64,000 nt of DNA from Undaria pinnatifida (Eukaryota; Sar; Phaeophyceae; Laminariales; Alariaceae), in contig JABAKD010000019.1 of the NCBI GenBank assembly GCA_012845835.1, positions 6,902,994-6,966,993 of the forward strand, in the 5' to 3' direction. Every line of letters begins with the position of its first letter. Positions within the stretch are counted from its first letter, which is position 1. The notes beneath the pieces are model-generated. The model was not told where the DNA came from, did no database searches, and was given only the letters and a program-made list of their open reading frames with translations. This document shows, piece by piece, positions 51,801 through 61,439 of the stretch. A program made the translations under genes and the position numbers.

Positions 51801-54800
51801 AATAGCCCACACCATATCTCACACATCTCACACAACATATCACACAATATCTCAAACAATATTTCACACAATATCTCACATAAAAAAACGAGCGTGAAGA
51901 ACCCTCGAATGAACAGTCTCATGGCCTCAGCGAATGCAACGAGCAGAATCAACTAATGTATTTGCCTTCCAGCAAAGTGCAGTGCACGATTCATGCTGGG
52001 ACGCCAAAAAAAAACGGGCACACGATGCTCCAAGTACTGCCACTCTCATCCCCAATTAATTATCCTTCCCAGCGTACGCTCCCTTCAATATGCACTACTA
52101 TTTTACCTCCGTTAAAACATAATTATTGTACACACGAAATCATCTTTGACTTACACATTATTCTATCGAATCGCCTTGCGTCCTACATCCGCATCGGTTA
52201 CAGGCTATCGAATTAATGGTGACCTCGGGGGAAGCATGCAACCATTGTGCATGGTGCACATAAGTCGCCTGACGGTGATTGGTCGCCTGAGGGAAGAGCT
52301 CAACATCTCACCCAAAACACTAGCGTGGAGAGAGAACCCTTGCATGAACAGTTAGTCGCGGCCTAGCATACGCAAGAACAACACTGAAAAAAATACAAAA
52401 TGGTGTTCCAACGATAGAGGCGTTTTCTGACGTTTTCGTTCCTGAAAAGACGAGGCTGCCTGAGCCCATAATCGTCGGCATGCCATTCTTTTTTTTTCAA
52501 AAGTTAATTGTTTGTATACCTCGGCCATGGGCTTGCCAATAATCGGATTGCACTTTTTTTTAGTCTACCCCAAATCAGTTTTTTTTTTTTTGTTAATAGT
52601 ACCAGGTATGCAGGTCCTCAAGCGAAGTGAGGAGCCTCATGCATAAGGAAAAACCCGGTGCGCTTCTATCGTAGCACGTGTGTCCAAAGTTGTAATGGAC
52701 GGTGTCCCAGCCATATCAAGCACGTCTCCGGTTGACTAACTAGTTGATTAGTATCATACTGCCAGTCATAAATATTTTGTCCCAGGCGCCACCTGCAGCA
52801 TGGCACGCGTCGGTGACTAGTATTAACAGTACTTGGTTTTCTTGCTGGTAACCAATGCTACGGTGTGCGGGGTGGGTTACTTTCGGGGCGTTGCTTTTCA
52901 GTCGCTCGGGGTCACTCGCACGAGTGACCCCCCTGATCCATACCGTCAAAGGCTTTCGTCCTGTTTTAATGTGTCGGTATGAATTCCCAATGGGAAGGCT
53001 AGCTACACTGCGCCAAGCAAGCCGCCTACCGTGTTTTTGTTCGCGAGGTACAGAGTCACTCGTGCGACTGGTGGAAACCCAGCAGTGAAAGGGGATAATA
53101 ACATCCCGCACCCTTGATCTTTGTGCAGCATCTCATCATACCTTGGTTGTTTGCGCCATCCAGGTCGGAGTGGCCTGGGCAGCCTTGGCCAGGTGAGGCG
53201 GCATGCTCGGCTCCCACGTCATGACCGGAGGCAGGGCAAGCCGCGGAGGAATAGCTAAGAACACCGCACCGGCCCGCCAGCTTTTCTTGTCGCCTGCCTT
53301 TTAGAAGGGGAACAAAAAAAAACGACGGTTGTATAAATCAATTTACTGTTGTTTTCATCTGTTATCCGACAACGTGCAGCGTTAGTGTCAACAAATAAAA
53401 GACATGATGAAATAACCGAAAAAATCCAGACGACGAAAACTAAAAGCGTAAAACGTAAAAACATGGTCTCCGGCCCGGAAACGTGTGCTAGAACATGCAG
53501 ATCATTCCCGAAAGCATCTCGATCATCAAGGGGGGATCGGTGATGTGTCCGACGCGTGGGTTCAACTGTCAGCAGGAAGTGTAGTACGTAGTCGACCCAC
53601 ACCTGCACACCGTCTAACCGAACCGCACCAGCATGGGTTGCGGACAAGGAGTGCGTTAGGGTACTACAGCAGAATAGAGGAGCCGATGACGCCATTTGTA
53701 AAGGTATCAGAGGGTACTAGTCCACTGGACTACAACTGGTGAAGCGGTTAATCGATTACGTACCCAAACCAAGCCCGACGACAAAAAGCCGGTAGGCGGC
53801 GTACTACGTAGTCGAGCCACACCTGCGCCCCGTCCAGCCCATACTGGGCAGTTTTCTAGGTGATGAGCCCCGCGGGTCAGAAACTGACGCGCACGTCGCG
53901 ACGAGAATAGTGGCAGTTTTTGCCAAAAACGGTTCTGTTTTGACGAGTGAGCGCTCCTTCACCTCAGCAAAAGAAGCTACCAAATACCCGTATCGTTGGA
54001 CCAATATCTTGCGTTTTATTACGCTACTTCCCACCAAGGGATTGATCTGATTGTCCATTGGATTGTGCTTTGATGTATTTTCGAGGATAGTGTTCGGCGG
54101 GGTGGAGAGCTCCCCAAATGAGCAGCATCAGAAAAGTTAGGCGCTAATCGCTATCCTAGCGCGCGTCAACTATTCAATCTAAGCGCTAGTACAGTAGTAC
54201 TCATTGTTCAGTGCTGCGGTCGAGGCAGAAGTTTAAGGGCGAAAGGGTGTCTAAATGGCGGGCTTGTCAACCGGGGAACTAAGGAACTACCAAATACCAG
54301 CATATATATACATATGGAACACCGTTTGTGCTTCCTATGGTATTAACTGTACACCTAGCCCATGAGACTCTCCTTTGTCAATGTTAAGTGAACACTGTCA
54401 AAATGGAGCTGTAGGTGTGGTATGGAATGCTTCTGAGTTTGTGGATTTTCGGAAAAACTCAGGTTCACCCCTCTACCGCCGTGGCGTGTATCTCGTAGCA
54501 TAGGCAACGTCGACCCTCACCTGCACACCGTCCAACCGAACTGCGTCGTCATGGGCTGTCGATATATGTTCGACGGTGCAGTCGAGCTGCACGTTCACCC
54601 CCTTGGTTCGAGCGTGGCTGGCCAAGGCATTTGCGATAGCCGCCGCCCCGCCCTCAAAGCGAACCTTGGCCGAGTCGAACGGTTGCGGAGTCCTGCCGAT
54701 AGTTGCAGACGCGTACAGTACGGGACACCAAACATGAAACAGGGCAGTAAGAAAACGTGGGTGATCTTGACAGGAACATGATAAATCCGGGAGCTGTTCT

Positions 54801-55882
54801 ACTGAAGTTAGTATAGAACAACGCACCCTCTCCTAAATAGGAAACCCAGCCCGGGTCAATATTTGTGTTTCTTATTGGGTGTCCTGTATTGGTGTGCTGT
54901 GAGATACCATCTACTGCTTTGAAGTTCGCCGCAAGTGGCAGGGACGGCAAGCAAACCCAATAGCTCTATCTAGCCGCTACCACACAAGTAACACCCGTCT
55001 ACGCATGTTAAAGTCAAATAGCTGGACCGGACTGGACCGGAACTAGCCGGACCGGACCCATACATTACCGTACCGTACCTGATCGTGCCCCACCGCACCG
55101 TGCCAGACCGGACCACAAATCGGACCACGGACCGGATCAAGGACCGGATCACGAACCGGACGACGGATCGGACCATGGCCTACACCGCGGACCGGACCAC
55201 AGACTACACCGCGGACCGGGTCACGGAACACACCGCACCTAGTGAACGAGTTGCCATAGTCATTGAGGTTGATGCCAGATTGGACCACAAATCGGACCAC
55301 GGACCGGATCAAGGACCGGATCACGAACTGGACCACGGATCGGACCATGGCCTACACCGCGAACCGGACCACAGACTACACCGCGGACCGAGTCACGGAA
55401 CACACCGCACCTAGTGAACGAGTTGCCGTAGTCAATGAGGTTGATGCTATCGTTGTGCTGAGGGAAATATGTCACGTATCGTGCCCTACCGTACCATACC
55501 TACCGGATCGGCCCGGACCCGACCGCGGACCGCACCACGTACCACACCGCACCTAGCGACCGGGTTGCCGTAGTCGACAAACTTGATGCCATCGTCATTG
55601 CTGAAAGAAAACGTCACGCACCGTACCCTACCGTGCCGTACCATACCGGACTCGCCCGGACCAGACCGCGGACAGGACCACAGACCAATCCTCGGACCGG
55701 GCATACTGACCATACTGCGGACTGGACATCATGGACCCCGCACCTAGTGATCGAGTTGCCGTAGTCAACGACGTTGATGCCATCGTCGTGCTGAGGGAAA
55801 GATGTCACGCCCAGTCTTTGCGCCAGAGCCGGAACCTCGTGGTGGGAGGAAGTCCAGCACCACGCGCCGCCAACATCAACAC
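45702..55882 (-). CDS. Flavin amine oxidase (FAD-dependent, COG1231-like), 5' and 3' ends not established
   Basis: Minus-strand exons: 55882-55744, 54692-54521, 53297-53142, 49488-49291, 46568-46410 and 45818-45702, giving 313 residues in one phase-consistent chain. Motifs in order: DVGGAWCWTSSHH (flavin-contact region after the FAD dinucleotide fold), KVRFEGGAAAIANALA, AGAVFLAIPPRLAL, PTWMAQTTK, PRPFWREQGMSGNALS, QLYDSS, VLEQLTRMFG, and the C-terminal flavin loop RVWLSAAETDRDHAGLMEGA then FNAGKRVAEE. Known members oxidise primary or polyamines, with FAD as acceptor, releasing H2O2. The N-terminal 60-70 residues with GxGxxG must lie upstream; I do not find them to 64000. The repeat nest at 57-63 kb may separate them, or the gene may be broken. 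Substrate unknown. Confidence 0.88.
46188..46400. mobile_element. CACTATAG-type MITE abutting an amine oxidase splice donor
   Basis: Begins TACAGTAGTGGTCCCTCTGT, has 'gccaagcgatttcacaggca' twice (the second as gccaaacgattttacagg), and ends near 'ccagcgctataaagga', about 9 bp below the exon that ends at 46410. The element fills a third of this intron. Confidence 0.75.
46410..46568 (-). CDS. Amine oxidase exon (LEQLTRMFG block)
   Basis: Acceptor ACACAG, 53 codons: VLEQLTRMFGAEGGSPL, HRWSEQPLTSGNGGAAGG and ELRVPF. Corresponds to L..LFG..A..P....W..E..T. Excellent donor TTT/GTGAGT. Intron 591 bp, mostly a MITE. The exon's 5' edge is echoed about five times upstream. Confidence 0.88.
46650..47275 (-). 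repeat. Exon echo array: about five copies of the 46568 exon's 5' edge
   Basis: The true edge on the plus strand reads 'gtcagctgctccaacacctg'. Degenerate copies with the acceptor side are near 46659-46682 (gtcagctgctgctgcgtcaac), 46718-46737 (gtcaactcccgcaacacct), 46784-46803 (gcatcagccgcatactgcaac), 47211-47226 (ctgctgcaacacct) and 47251-47270 (gtcagctactgcaacaccta). Each is followed by an A/G-rich stretch, as the true intron is. All lie in the intron just upstream of the exon in transcription. Confidence 0.75.
48110..48860. repeat. Cluster of 'GGGGACAAAATTACTTGGAAT' repeats with an 80 bp tandem duplication
   Basis: Four units near 48125, 48365, 48490 and 48745 share 'actggaaaccctct', 'gggacaaaattacttggaa' and 'gggattttggggctc'. 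The second is immediately duplicated: 48412-48490 and 48491-48570 are identical except for one extra T. Related single copies are at 33435-33500 and 37160-37195. It lies in an amine oxidase intron. Confidence 0.85.
49291..49488 (-). CDS. Amine oxidase exon (YPRPFWREQGMSG block)
   Basis: Acceptor TGTATAG, 66 codons: VLITYPRPFWREQGMSGNAL, QQLYDSSGPDGGEGPHALCG, FVFGIGGREPPVDDILRLQ. Matches Y..PFWRE.GLSG, DAS and the GFV segment. Donor CAG/GTAATC. A broken copy of the first 100 bases lies upstream at 49695-49795. Confidence 0.92.
49695..49795 (-). pseudogene. Exon echo: broken copy of the PFWREQGMSG exon 5' part
   Basis: On the minus strand it gives LVTCPRLSWREQ, then, after a one-base shift, MGGNELISRGGEE, against LITYPRPFWREQGMSGNALS SGGGP in the true exon (written in parts). 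It lies 210 bp upstream of that exon in the same intron. Confidence 0.85.
51310..51545 (-). repeat. Inverse, diverged copy of the 40742-40997 family
   Basis: On the minus strand: 'gcggccaaatgacctgggg', 'aggataaactg', 'gaagagatactgctg' and 'accgaaggatattcggtcc', in the order seen at 44180-44395. Confidence 0.65.
51620..51885 (+). repeat. 12 bp satellite (CACAATATCTCA)n
   Basis: About 22 units of 12 bp with single-base variants (atctca, atcgca, atctaa). Because 12 is a multiple of three, both strands stay open, giving ISHT and RYCV repeats that are not proteins. Lies in an amine oxidase intron. Confidence 0.95.
53142..53297 (-). CDS. Amine oxidase exon (VFLAIPPRLAL block)
   Basis: Acceptor CTAAAAG after a T-rich tract, 52 codons: AGDKKSWRAGAVFLAIPPRL, EPSMPPHLAKAAQATPTWMA, QTTK. 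LA.PPRL and TPTWM are family hallmarks. Donor AAG/GTATGA, phase 0. Confidence 0.92.
53590..53847 (-). pseudogene. Exon echoes: two copies of the AVRLDGVQ exon end with donor
   Basis: 53645-53590 reads GAVRLDGVQ-like with GTGTGGGTCGACTACG beyond the splice point (the frame has one TAG); 53847-53800 reads YGLDGAQ followed by GTGTGGCTCGACTACG. The true exon has AVRLDGVQ/GTGAGGGTCGACG. Both lie in the intron directly downstream of that exon, and both keep the CAG/GT. Confidence 0.88.
53690..53790 (-). repeat. Diverged tRNA-related SINE-like fragment
   Basis: 'gatgacgccatttg', 'gagggtactagtcc' and 'gcggttaatcgattacgtacccaaacca' match parts of 39985-40330 and 59140-59570. Confidence 0.5.
54521..54692 (-). 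CDS. Amine oxidase exon (RFEGGAAAIANALA block)
   Basis: Acceptor TCGGCAG. TPQPFDSAKVRFEGGAAAIA, LASHARTKGVNVQLDCTVEH and AVRLDGVQ: the substrate-domain entry and the V.L...V..I beta strands. Donor CAG/GTGAGG, phase 0. Its last 30 bases with donor are copied twice in the next intron. Confidence 0.9.
54775..54900 (+). repeat. Dispersed repeat, copy of the 11745-11835 family
   Basis: 'ataaatccgggagctgttct', 'actgaagttagtataga', 'cgcaccctctcc' and 'tttcttattgggtgtcctg'. Same orientation as 11745-11835. Lies in an amine oxidase intron. Confidence 0.75.
55020..55740 (-). repeat. Exon echo tandem array: copies of the DVGGAWCW exon 3' half plus GGACCG-rich spacers
   Basis: The exon end near 55744 (plus strand 'cacctagtgatcgagttgcc', 'gtagtcaacgacgttgatgcc') recurs at 55550-55620, 55405-55477 and 55233-55278, each followed by GGACCG/GATCACGG-rich spacer. 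Two units have a period of 172 bp. All three echoes keep the donor (CTAG/GTGCGG) and the minus-strand frame FVDYGN / LIDYGN / NDYGN. Confidence 0.92.
55744..55882 (-). CDS. Amine oxidase exon (DVGGAWCW block)
   Basis: Acceptor CTTGAAG, enters in phase 1. VDVGGAWCWTSSHHEVPALA then QRLGVTSFPQHDD and VVDYGNSIT. Corresponds to D.GG.W.......L...LG...F.QY..G in the family. The phase-2 donor AG/GTGCGG joins the next exon's G to form Arg. Three degenerate copies of its 3' half form a tandem array downstream. Confidence 0.85.
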
Positions 55883-57284
55883 CTTCAAGAGAAATAGGGG
55901 TTGCGAATTTATGTAAACGCCATGTTTAGGGAAAGGTTGGTGAGTGGGTTGGTGGGTGAGTGGGTATGCGCCATGCCTCTGGATTTTCTGCAGTAAATAT
56001 GTCGGTATTTATGTACTTTTCCATATACTTGCGTCCGTTTCTGTTGCGTTCTGTCCTGCCCTGTCCTGTCCCATCCTGGCCTATCATGTCATATAATTTC
56101 CTGTCCAGTGCAGTCTTGTTCTGTTCCATCCTTGTTTTTCGTTGCCGGGGTTCTTGGCGTGATTGTGACTGGTCTCCTTTTAACGGAACGAGTGGTGTTG
56201 GAGCCCTCTTTAAGTTCACACCTCGTCACACCAAGCAGACTACGGTACGGGAGTTAATCCAGCAAGCTGCTGCGTACTATTAATATCTGGTAGTTGTAAA
56301 CTGCCGGGATACTCGGCAATGCAAAAGGTGCGTTTTGAAAATCCAAAGCTAAAACGTGAGAAACGATAATAACCGAATGAGCTCGGTTGGGTCCTCTGCT
56401 TTTTGTCGTCGTATTATACCTGGTAGCGCTAAACGATACCATAGCCCTGACTGGCCGTCGGGTAGACTCCCTCAAAGGCGAGTGTTACTCGCAGTATTAT
56501 TTCATTTGCTATCCGACATGTGCGGCGTTAGATGCGAACCAGACGTACAGCAGTGCATGACATATGTGCAGATTGCATGTGCTCATGGATCAAGGATATG
56601 CCGAAAACGTAGCAAACGTAACAAAAACGTAACATGAGAACATCACTCCATTCACGTTTTCTCACGGAACTAGAACCAAAATGGATACCATGGTACGACG
56701 CATACAGTACCTGGTACATAACAGTACCCGTAACTGACACAAGATATCTCCCGTACATGCGAAATCACAGCCCCCACAGGATACGACACCCCGGTGATAA
56801 TTTTGAGCGTTTTTGACAAACCATCGATTTATCACCCGGGGTACATGATATAACACACCCCGGTGATATCGTAGTGCAGATTTGTGGTTTGTGGCTTCGA
56901 TTTTTGGTCGTGGTGTCTCTGCGTAACTCTTTTTTGGTCGTACCGATAGCGAGGTAGGTTTGCAGCAGCCCACGTTCGTGTGGGGGCAGGACGGACGGCG
57001 CAGCCACCGCCTCGTATCATATCGGGCGAGGTACCTTCGACTTAGTTATTTTATTTTCTATGCTCCAATCCAAGTTGAGGAGGTTGAGTCATCACCGAGG
57101 TCATGTGCTAAGGAGTGTCGTCACTTGCCCATCCTGCAACTAATCCTGTGTGCATTAAATGAACTGCAATTAATCTACCTGGATCATTTATAACTACAGT
57201 ATGAACACGATACCACGGTAATGCCATTTGTTATAAGCTCCTATTAAGTGAACATGTTTTTGACTTTCCTACTATAGACTTACT
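55883..57284. other. Region upstream of the first visible amine oxidase exon, no exon recognised
   Basis: This should be an intron or the site of N-terminal exons of the minus-strand oxidase. I searched by eye for a GxGxxG dinucleotide fold and an EARxRxGGR segment on the minus strand and found none. There are short 'ctgtcctg' repeats at 56050-56120, and a palindromic pair 'caccccggtgataat' / 'tatcacccggggtacatgat' at 56790-56860 whose words recur at 59795-59850. Confidence 0.5.
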
Positions 57285-60200
57285 TACTTAGATATTTTTG
57301 CTGAACGTGCTCGGTTGGTGCATCCCTGGCATTTCCGGGGTCGGCCGGTCCACCTTTTCTTTGATTTGTTGCTCCGTGTTGGTGCATCCTTGGCATCTCC
57401 GGGGTCGGACGGTCCAGCTTTTCTTTGATTTGTCGCTCCGCCTTATTATTTTTGTTTCTGTTCGTCTTGCCAGTTGTTTCTTGACTTTTCAGTTGCTTCC
57501 TCCAAATTTGGTTTCTCTGCCAACACGATTTTGAACCTTTCCGCGATTTTTTCTTCCTTTTTGTGTAGTAAGTTGAACTTCGTACCATTTGCCGCTAATT
57601 TGCCGCGTGTGCATTACTTGCGGAACGGTCCAGCTTTAGCTTTTCTTTGATCCCCACCATTTGTTTTGTACTTGACGGAGTTTCACCATTTTAGCTGAGA
57701 TCTATGTTTGGCTCATCATCTCCGCTCAGCTTCGCCCACCACCCCACACTAGTGCTAAAAAAGCTCAGCAGCGCAGCGCCGTGCAGTGCCGTGCCCTGCG
57801 ATGCCCTGCCGTGCTCTGTAGCTCAGCTCAGCAGCGCACCGCAGCGTTAGCTCAGCAGAGCGCAGAGCCGTGCGGTGCCGCGCTTTGCCGTGCTTTGCCA
57901 TGCTGCGTGCTTTGCTGTACTTTTACTAGTTCGTACATGCCAAGAACATTCATTCGGAGTATCATGCCACGTACCGGTACTATTAATAAGTTTGTACATA
58001 TTACGTTGTTGGATCACAAATAATGCACCCCCAGCTCAGGTCAGCCCGGCTATATATAGCTCAGCAGTGCAGCACAGCATAGTGTGGTGCCGTGCCTTAC
58101 CCTTCGTTTTGCGGTGCTGTGTTGTGCGGCGCTGTGCGTTCTTTTGAACATACAGCAGTAGTACCAGGTATGATACAGGTACCAAGTACCATTATTATGT
58201 ACGTGTTGTGTTCTCGTATTCTTGCTTCCTTCAGGTGGTTGCCCTCTCTCGGTCCCTATGCCCCCCCCCCCCCCCCCCGCAAATATCACACGTGCCGCCG
58301 CTCAGAACGTGACATCAACAAGCACCCAGCACAGGGCAGGGCAATTAGCTCTGCACAAGCACCTCTTGGCATTATCACTTCGCTGTTCGCACCAAATAAT
58401 CACGGGCCTCTTCTTCCTGCCCCCTTTACATGTTTCAGTTGCGTTCTTCCTTGCGCGAGCGTAGCGGGCGGCGTCAGCCGCCCGCAGAGCGGCGCCCTGT
58501 GCTTTCTTTGGAACAAACAAAGTACCACCAGGCAGCTGGTATTAGGCGAAGTACCAGGTACTAGGTACCGGTGGTACGTGTGTGTTCTGGTCTTTTTGCT
58601 TTCGTCGTTGATTTTGTTCTCCATCTCGGTCCTTTTCGCGTTTTTTTCTTCGCCAATTACACCCGTACTACTTACTCTACCGCCGATCAGAACGTGACAT
58701 CGCCAACATACAGCACAGCACAGACAGCGCAATCAGCTCCCCACAAGTAACTCTTGGCATTATCAAATTGCTAGTTGCACTAATTCATGGGCTTCCTCTT
58801 TCTGCTCCCTTCATATTTAGTTGAAATCTTTATTGCGCGAGCGTAGCGGGCGGTGCCGCCCGCGGCGCGGAGCCCTTGTAAAATTTACATGTGGCGATGA
58901 TTACTTTGACAAATTACTCAACTACCTAGACTATATTATACACTACGTTATCATTTAGGTTCGAACTAAATTTGGCTTGCAAATATTCATGATTTTTAAA
59001 ACAAATTTAATGTTTGAAATACATCTCATAAACGAGAGGTTGGGCCCCTTTATTTTACAACAACCCGGTATTACAGGTAGGTACCTCAAGCAGGAGTGCG
59101 GGGCAACTGCAAGTGTTCGTGCAGGCGTGCCACTGTCAAGGTATTAGTAGGGTATTAGTCCGTTTGACCACTTGCAAAAGGTTTACCAACAGCTTACCCA
59201 AACTAAGCCTTATTACACTCTCCCCCCCTGAAACGGCGGGATAGCAGGTCGGCCGGATATACGGGCGGACCTGACAATATCCAAGCCGTTTCATTTCCTG
59301 GGGATACCGGGGAGAGTATTTTTCAAGTTCGACATGGGAAAAAGTCTGAACAAGTTCATTACCGGGGAGAGTATTTTTCAAGTTCGACATGGGAAAAAGT
59401 CTGAAAAAGTTCATTATGGTGGATGCGGGGTTTGAACCCACGACCCAAAAAAAACATGGCCCGTCGACGATGCCATTTGTTGAGAAATTAGAAGGGTACT
59501 AGTAGTCCGTTTGACCGCTTACTTGCAAAAAGTTAACCAATAGCTTACCCAAACTAAGCCTTGTAACACCACACCCCTTCAAGTGCGCGGCAGCAGCGGT
59601 TCAACTGTTATCACACCCGCTTTTATAACCCCCCCAAACACACCCTGTGGGTGTTCGGACGTGCTATCACACCCCTTTTTATCACCTTCCCTCATTTATC
59701 ACACCCACCCCCAAACACACCTTGTGGGTGTTCGGACGTCCTGTCACACCCCCTGGTTTATCTCACCCCCCTTGTGCCCCCTGCGAGCTGCACTTTATCA
59801 CCCGGGGTACACAAATATCACACCCCCCACAGGATACCATACCCGGTGATAATATTTTTGAATCCCAAAATGTTCCCACCGGGGTGTGTTATCTTGTGTC
59901 AGTATTTACATACCTGGTAGGTTCTACAACGGCTCCGCGCCGCGGGCGGCTGACGCCGCCCGATACGTTCGCGCAAGGAAGATTTCAACTAAATATGAAG
60001 GGAGCAGAAAGAGGAGGCCCATGAATAAGTGCAACTAGCGATTTGATAATGCCAAGAGGTGCTTGTGCGGAGCTGATTGCCCTGTCTGTGCTGTGCTGTA
60101 CGTTGGCAATGTCACGTTCTGATCGGCAGTACAGTAGTACGGGTGTAATTGGCGAAGAAAAAAAAGCGAAGAGGACCGAGATGGAGGACAAAATCAACGA

Positions 60201-61264
60201 TGAAAGAAAAAAGACCAGTAGACTACACACACGTACTACCGGTATCTAGTACCTGGTGCTTCGCTGAATACCTGCTGCTTGGTGGTACTCTGTTTGTTCC
60301 GAAGAAAACACGGGGCGCCCGCACGCTACGCTCGCGCAAGGAAGAATGCAACTGAAACATGTAAAGGGGGCAGGAAGAAGAGGCCCGTGATTATTTGGTG
60401 CGAACAACGAAGTGATAATGCCGGTTGCCCCGGTGACGTATCAGGTTATCCTCGAGCCTGGTATAGGTCAGTTTCGTGAGTTCGAGCCCCGCCGAGTGCA
60501 TACTCGTACAATATAAATTCGTTCGGACTTTTTCTTGTGCACAAATTGACTTGCGGGAAGAGAGAGCATGAGTTAGCAACACTCGATGAAAAATCGACGA
60601 GCAGTGGGATTGCTGAACCCTATGCGCGATAAAAATTGAAGGCAAGAACCGGGGGGGAGAAGGGACGACACCTGTGACCACGGCTTGTCCAGAATCTGGA
60701 AAGTAAAAGTGTGAGAAAAAAAAAAAGCCAAGAAGTGCTTGTGCAGAGCTATTGCTCTGCGCTGTGCTGGGTGCTTGTTGATGTCACGTTCTGAGCGGCA
60801 GTACGTACGTGTGATATTTGCGGGGGGGCGGGGAACATGAGGACCGAGAGAGAGGGCAACCACCTGAAGAAAAAAGACGAGAACACAACACGTCCCATGT
60901 ACTAATGGTACCTGGTACCTGTATCATACCTGGTACTACTACTGGTGTATGTTCAAAAGAACGCACAGCGCCGCACAACACAGCACCGCAAAACAAAGGG
61001 TAAGGCACGGCACCGCACTATGCTGCGCTGCACTGCTGAGCTATATATAGCCGGGCTGACCTGAGCTGGGGGTGCGTTGTTTGTGATCCAACAACGTAAT
61101 ATGTACAAACTTATTAATAGTACCGGTACGTGGTATGATACTCCGAATGAATGTTTCTGGCATGTACGAACTAGTAAAAGTACAGCAAAGAAAAGCTGGA
61201 CCGTCCGACCTCGGAGGCGCCAGGGATGTACCAACCGAGCGCTTTCAGCAAAAATGTCTAAGTA
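57285..61264. mobile_element. About 4 kb element with long terminal inverted repeats and nested inverted copies
   Basis: The left end 57285 (tacttagatatttttgctga, then gtgcatccctggcatt) is the reverse complement of the right end at 61264. Further inside, 57900-58500 and 60280-61190 are inverted copies of each other: a GTACCGGTACTATTAATAAG block, a 'gctatatatagc' palindrome, GC-alternating 'gcagcgcag' sequence, and a C/G run. GC-rich hairpins (GGGCGGC-GTCA-GCCGCCC type) occur at about 58465, 58850, 59950 and 61285. A tRNA-related SINE and a 'caccctgtgggtgttcgga' doublet are nested at 59140-59750. No transposase is seen. Confidence 0.75.
59138..59570 (-). repeat. tRNA-related SINE-like repeat, copy 2 (better preserved)
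   Basis: On the minus strand the T-arm region reads GGTCGTGGGTTCAAACCCC followed by GCATCCACCA, an almost perfect tRNA 3' half ending in CCA. The D-arm-like GCGGTCAAACGGACTA and a long variable arm (GGCATCGTCGACGGGCC) precede it, which fits a class II (Leu/Ser type) tRNA origin. The body contains a 54 bp direct duplication ('ggggagagtatttttcaagt'). Confidence 0.75.
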
Positions 61265-61439
61265 AATACAAAGGCTCCGCTCCGCGGGCGGCTGACGCCG
61301 CCAGCGACGCTCGCGCAAGGCAAGGAAGAATGCAACAAAAAACATGTAAAGGGGGCAGAAAGAAGGAGGCCCATGATTTGGTGCAAACAGCGATTTGATA
61401 ATGCCAAGAGCTGCTTGTGCAGAGCGAATTTTCCTGTTG

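Noticed and set aside
51547-51897. ISHT-repeat and RYCV-repeat reading frames
   Set aside because: A 12 bp satellite read in frame; no start context, splice signals or family similarity.
54970-55808. Several overlapping reading frames rich in VRGPVRG or DHGPDQ
   Set aside because: Tandem exon-echo array and GGACCG spacers; only the first unit (55882-55744) has an acceptor and full exon sequence.
59420-59460. A functional tRNA gene
   Set aside because: Only the T-arm side is tRNA-like; the 5' acceptor strand and a clean anticodon arm are missing, and the sequence is part of a repeated element.
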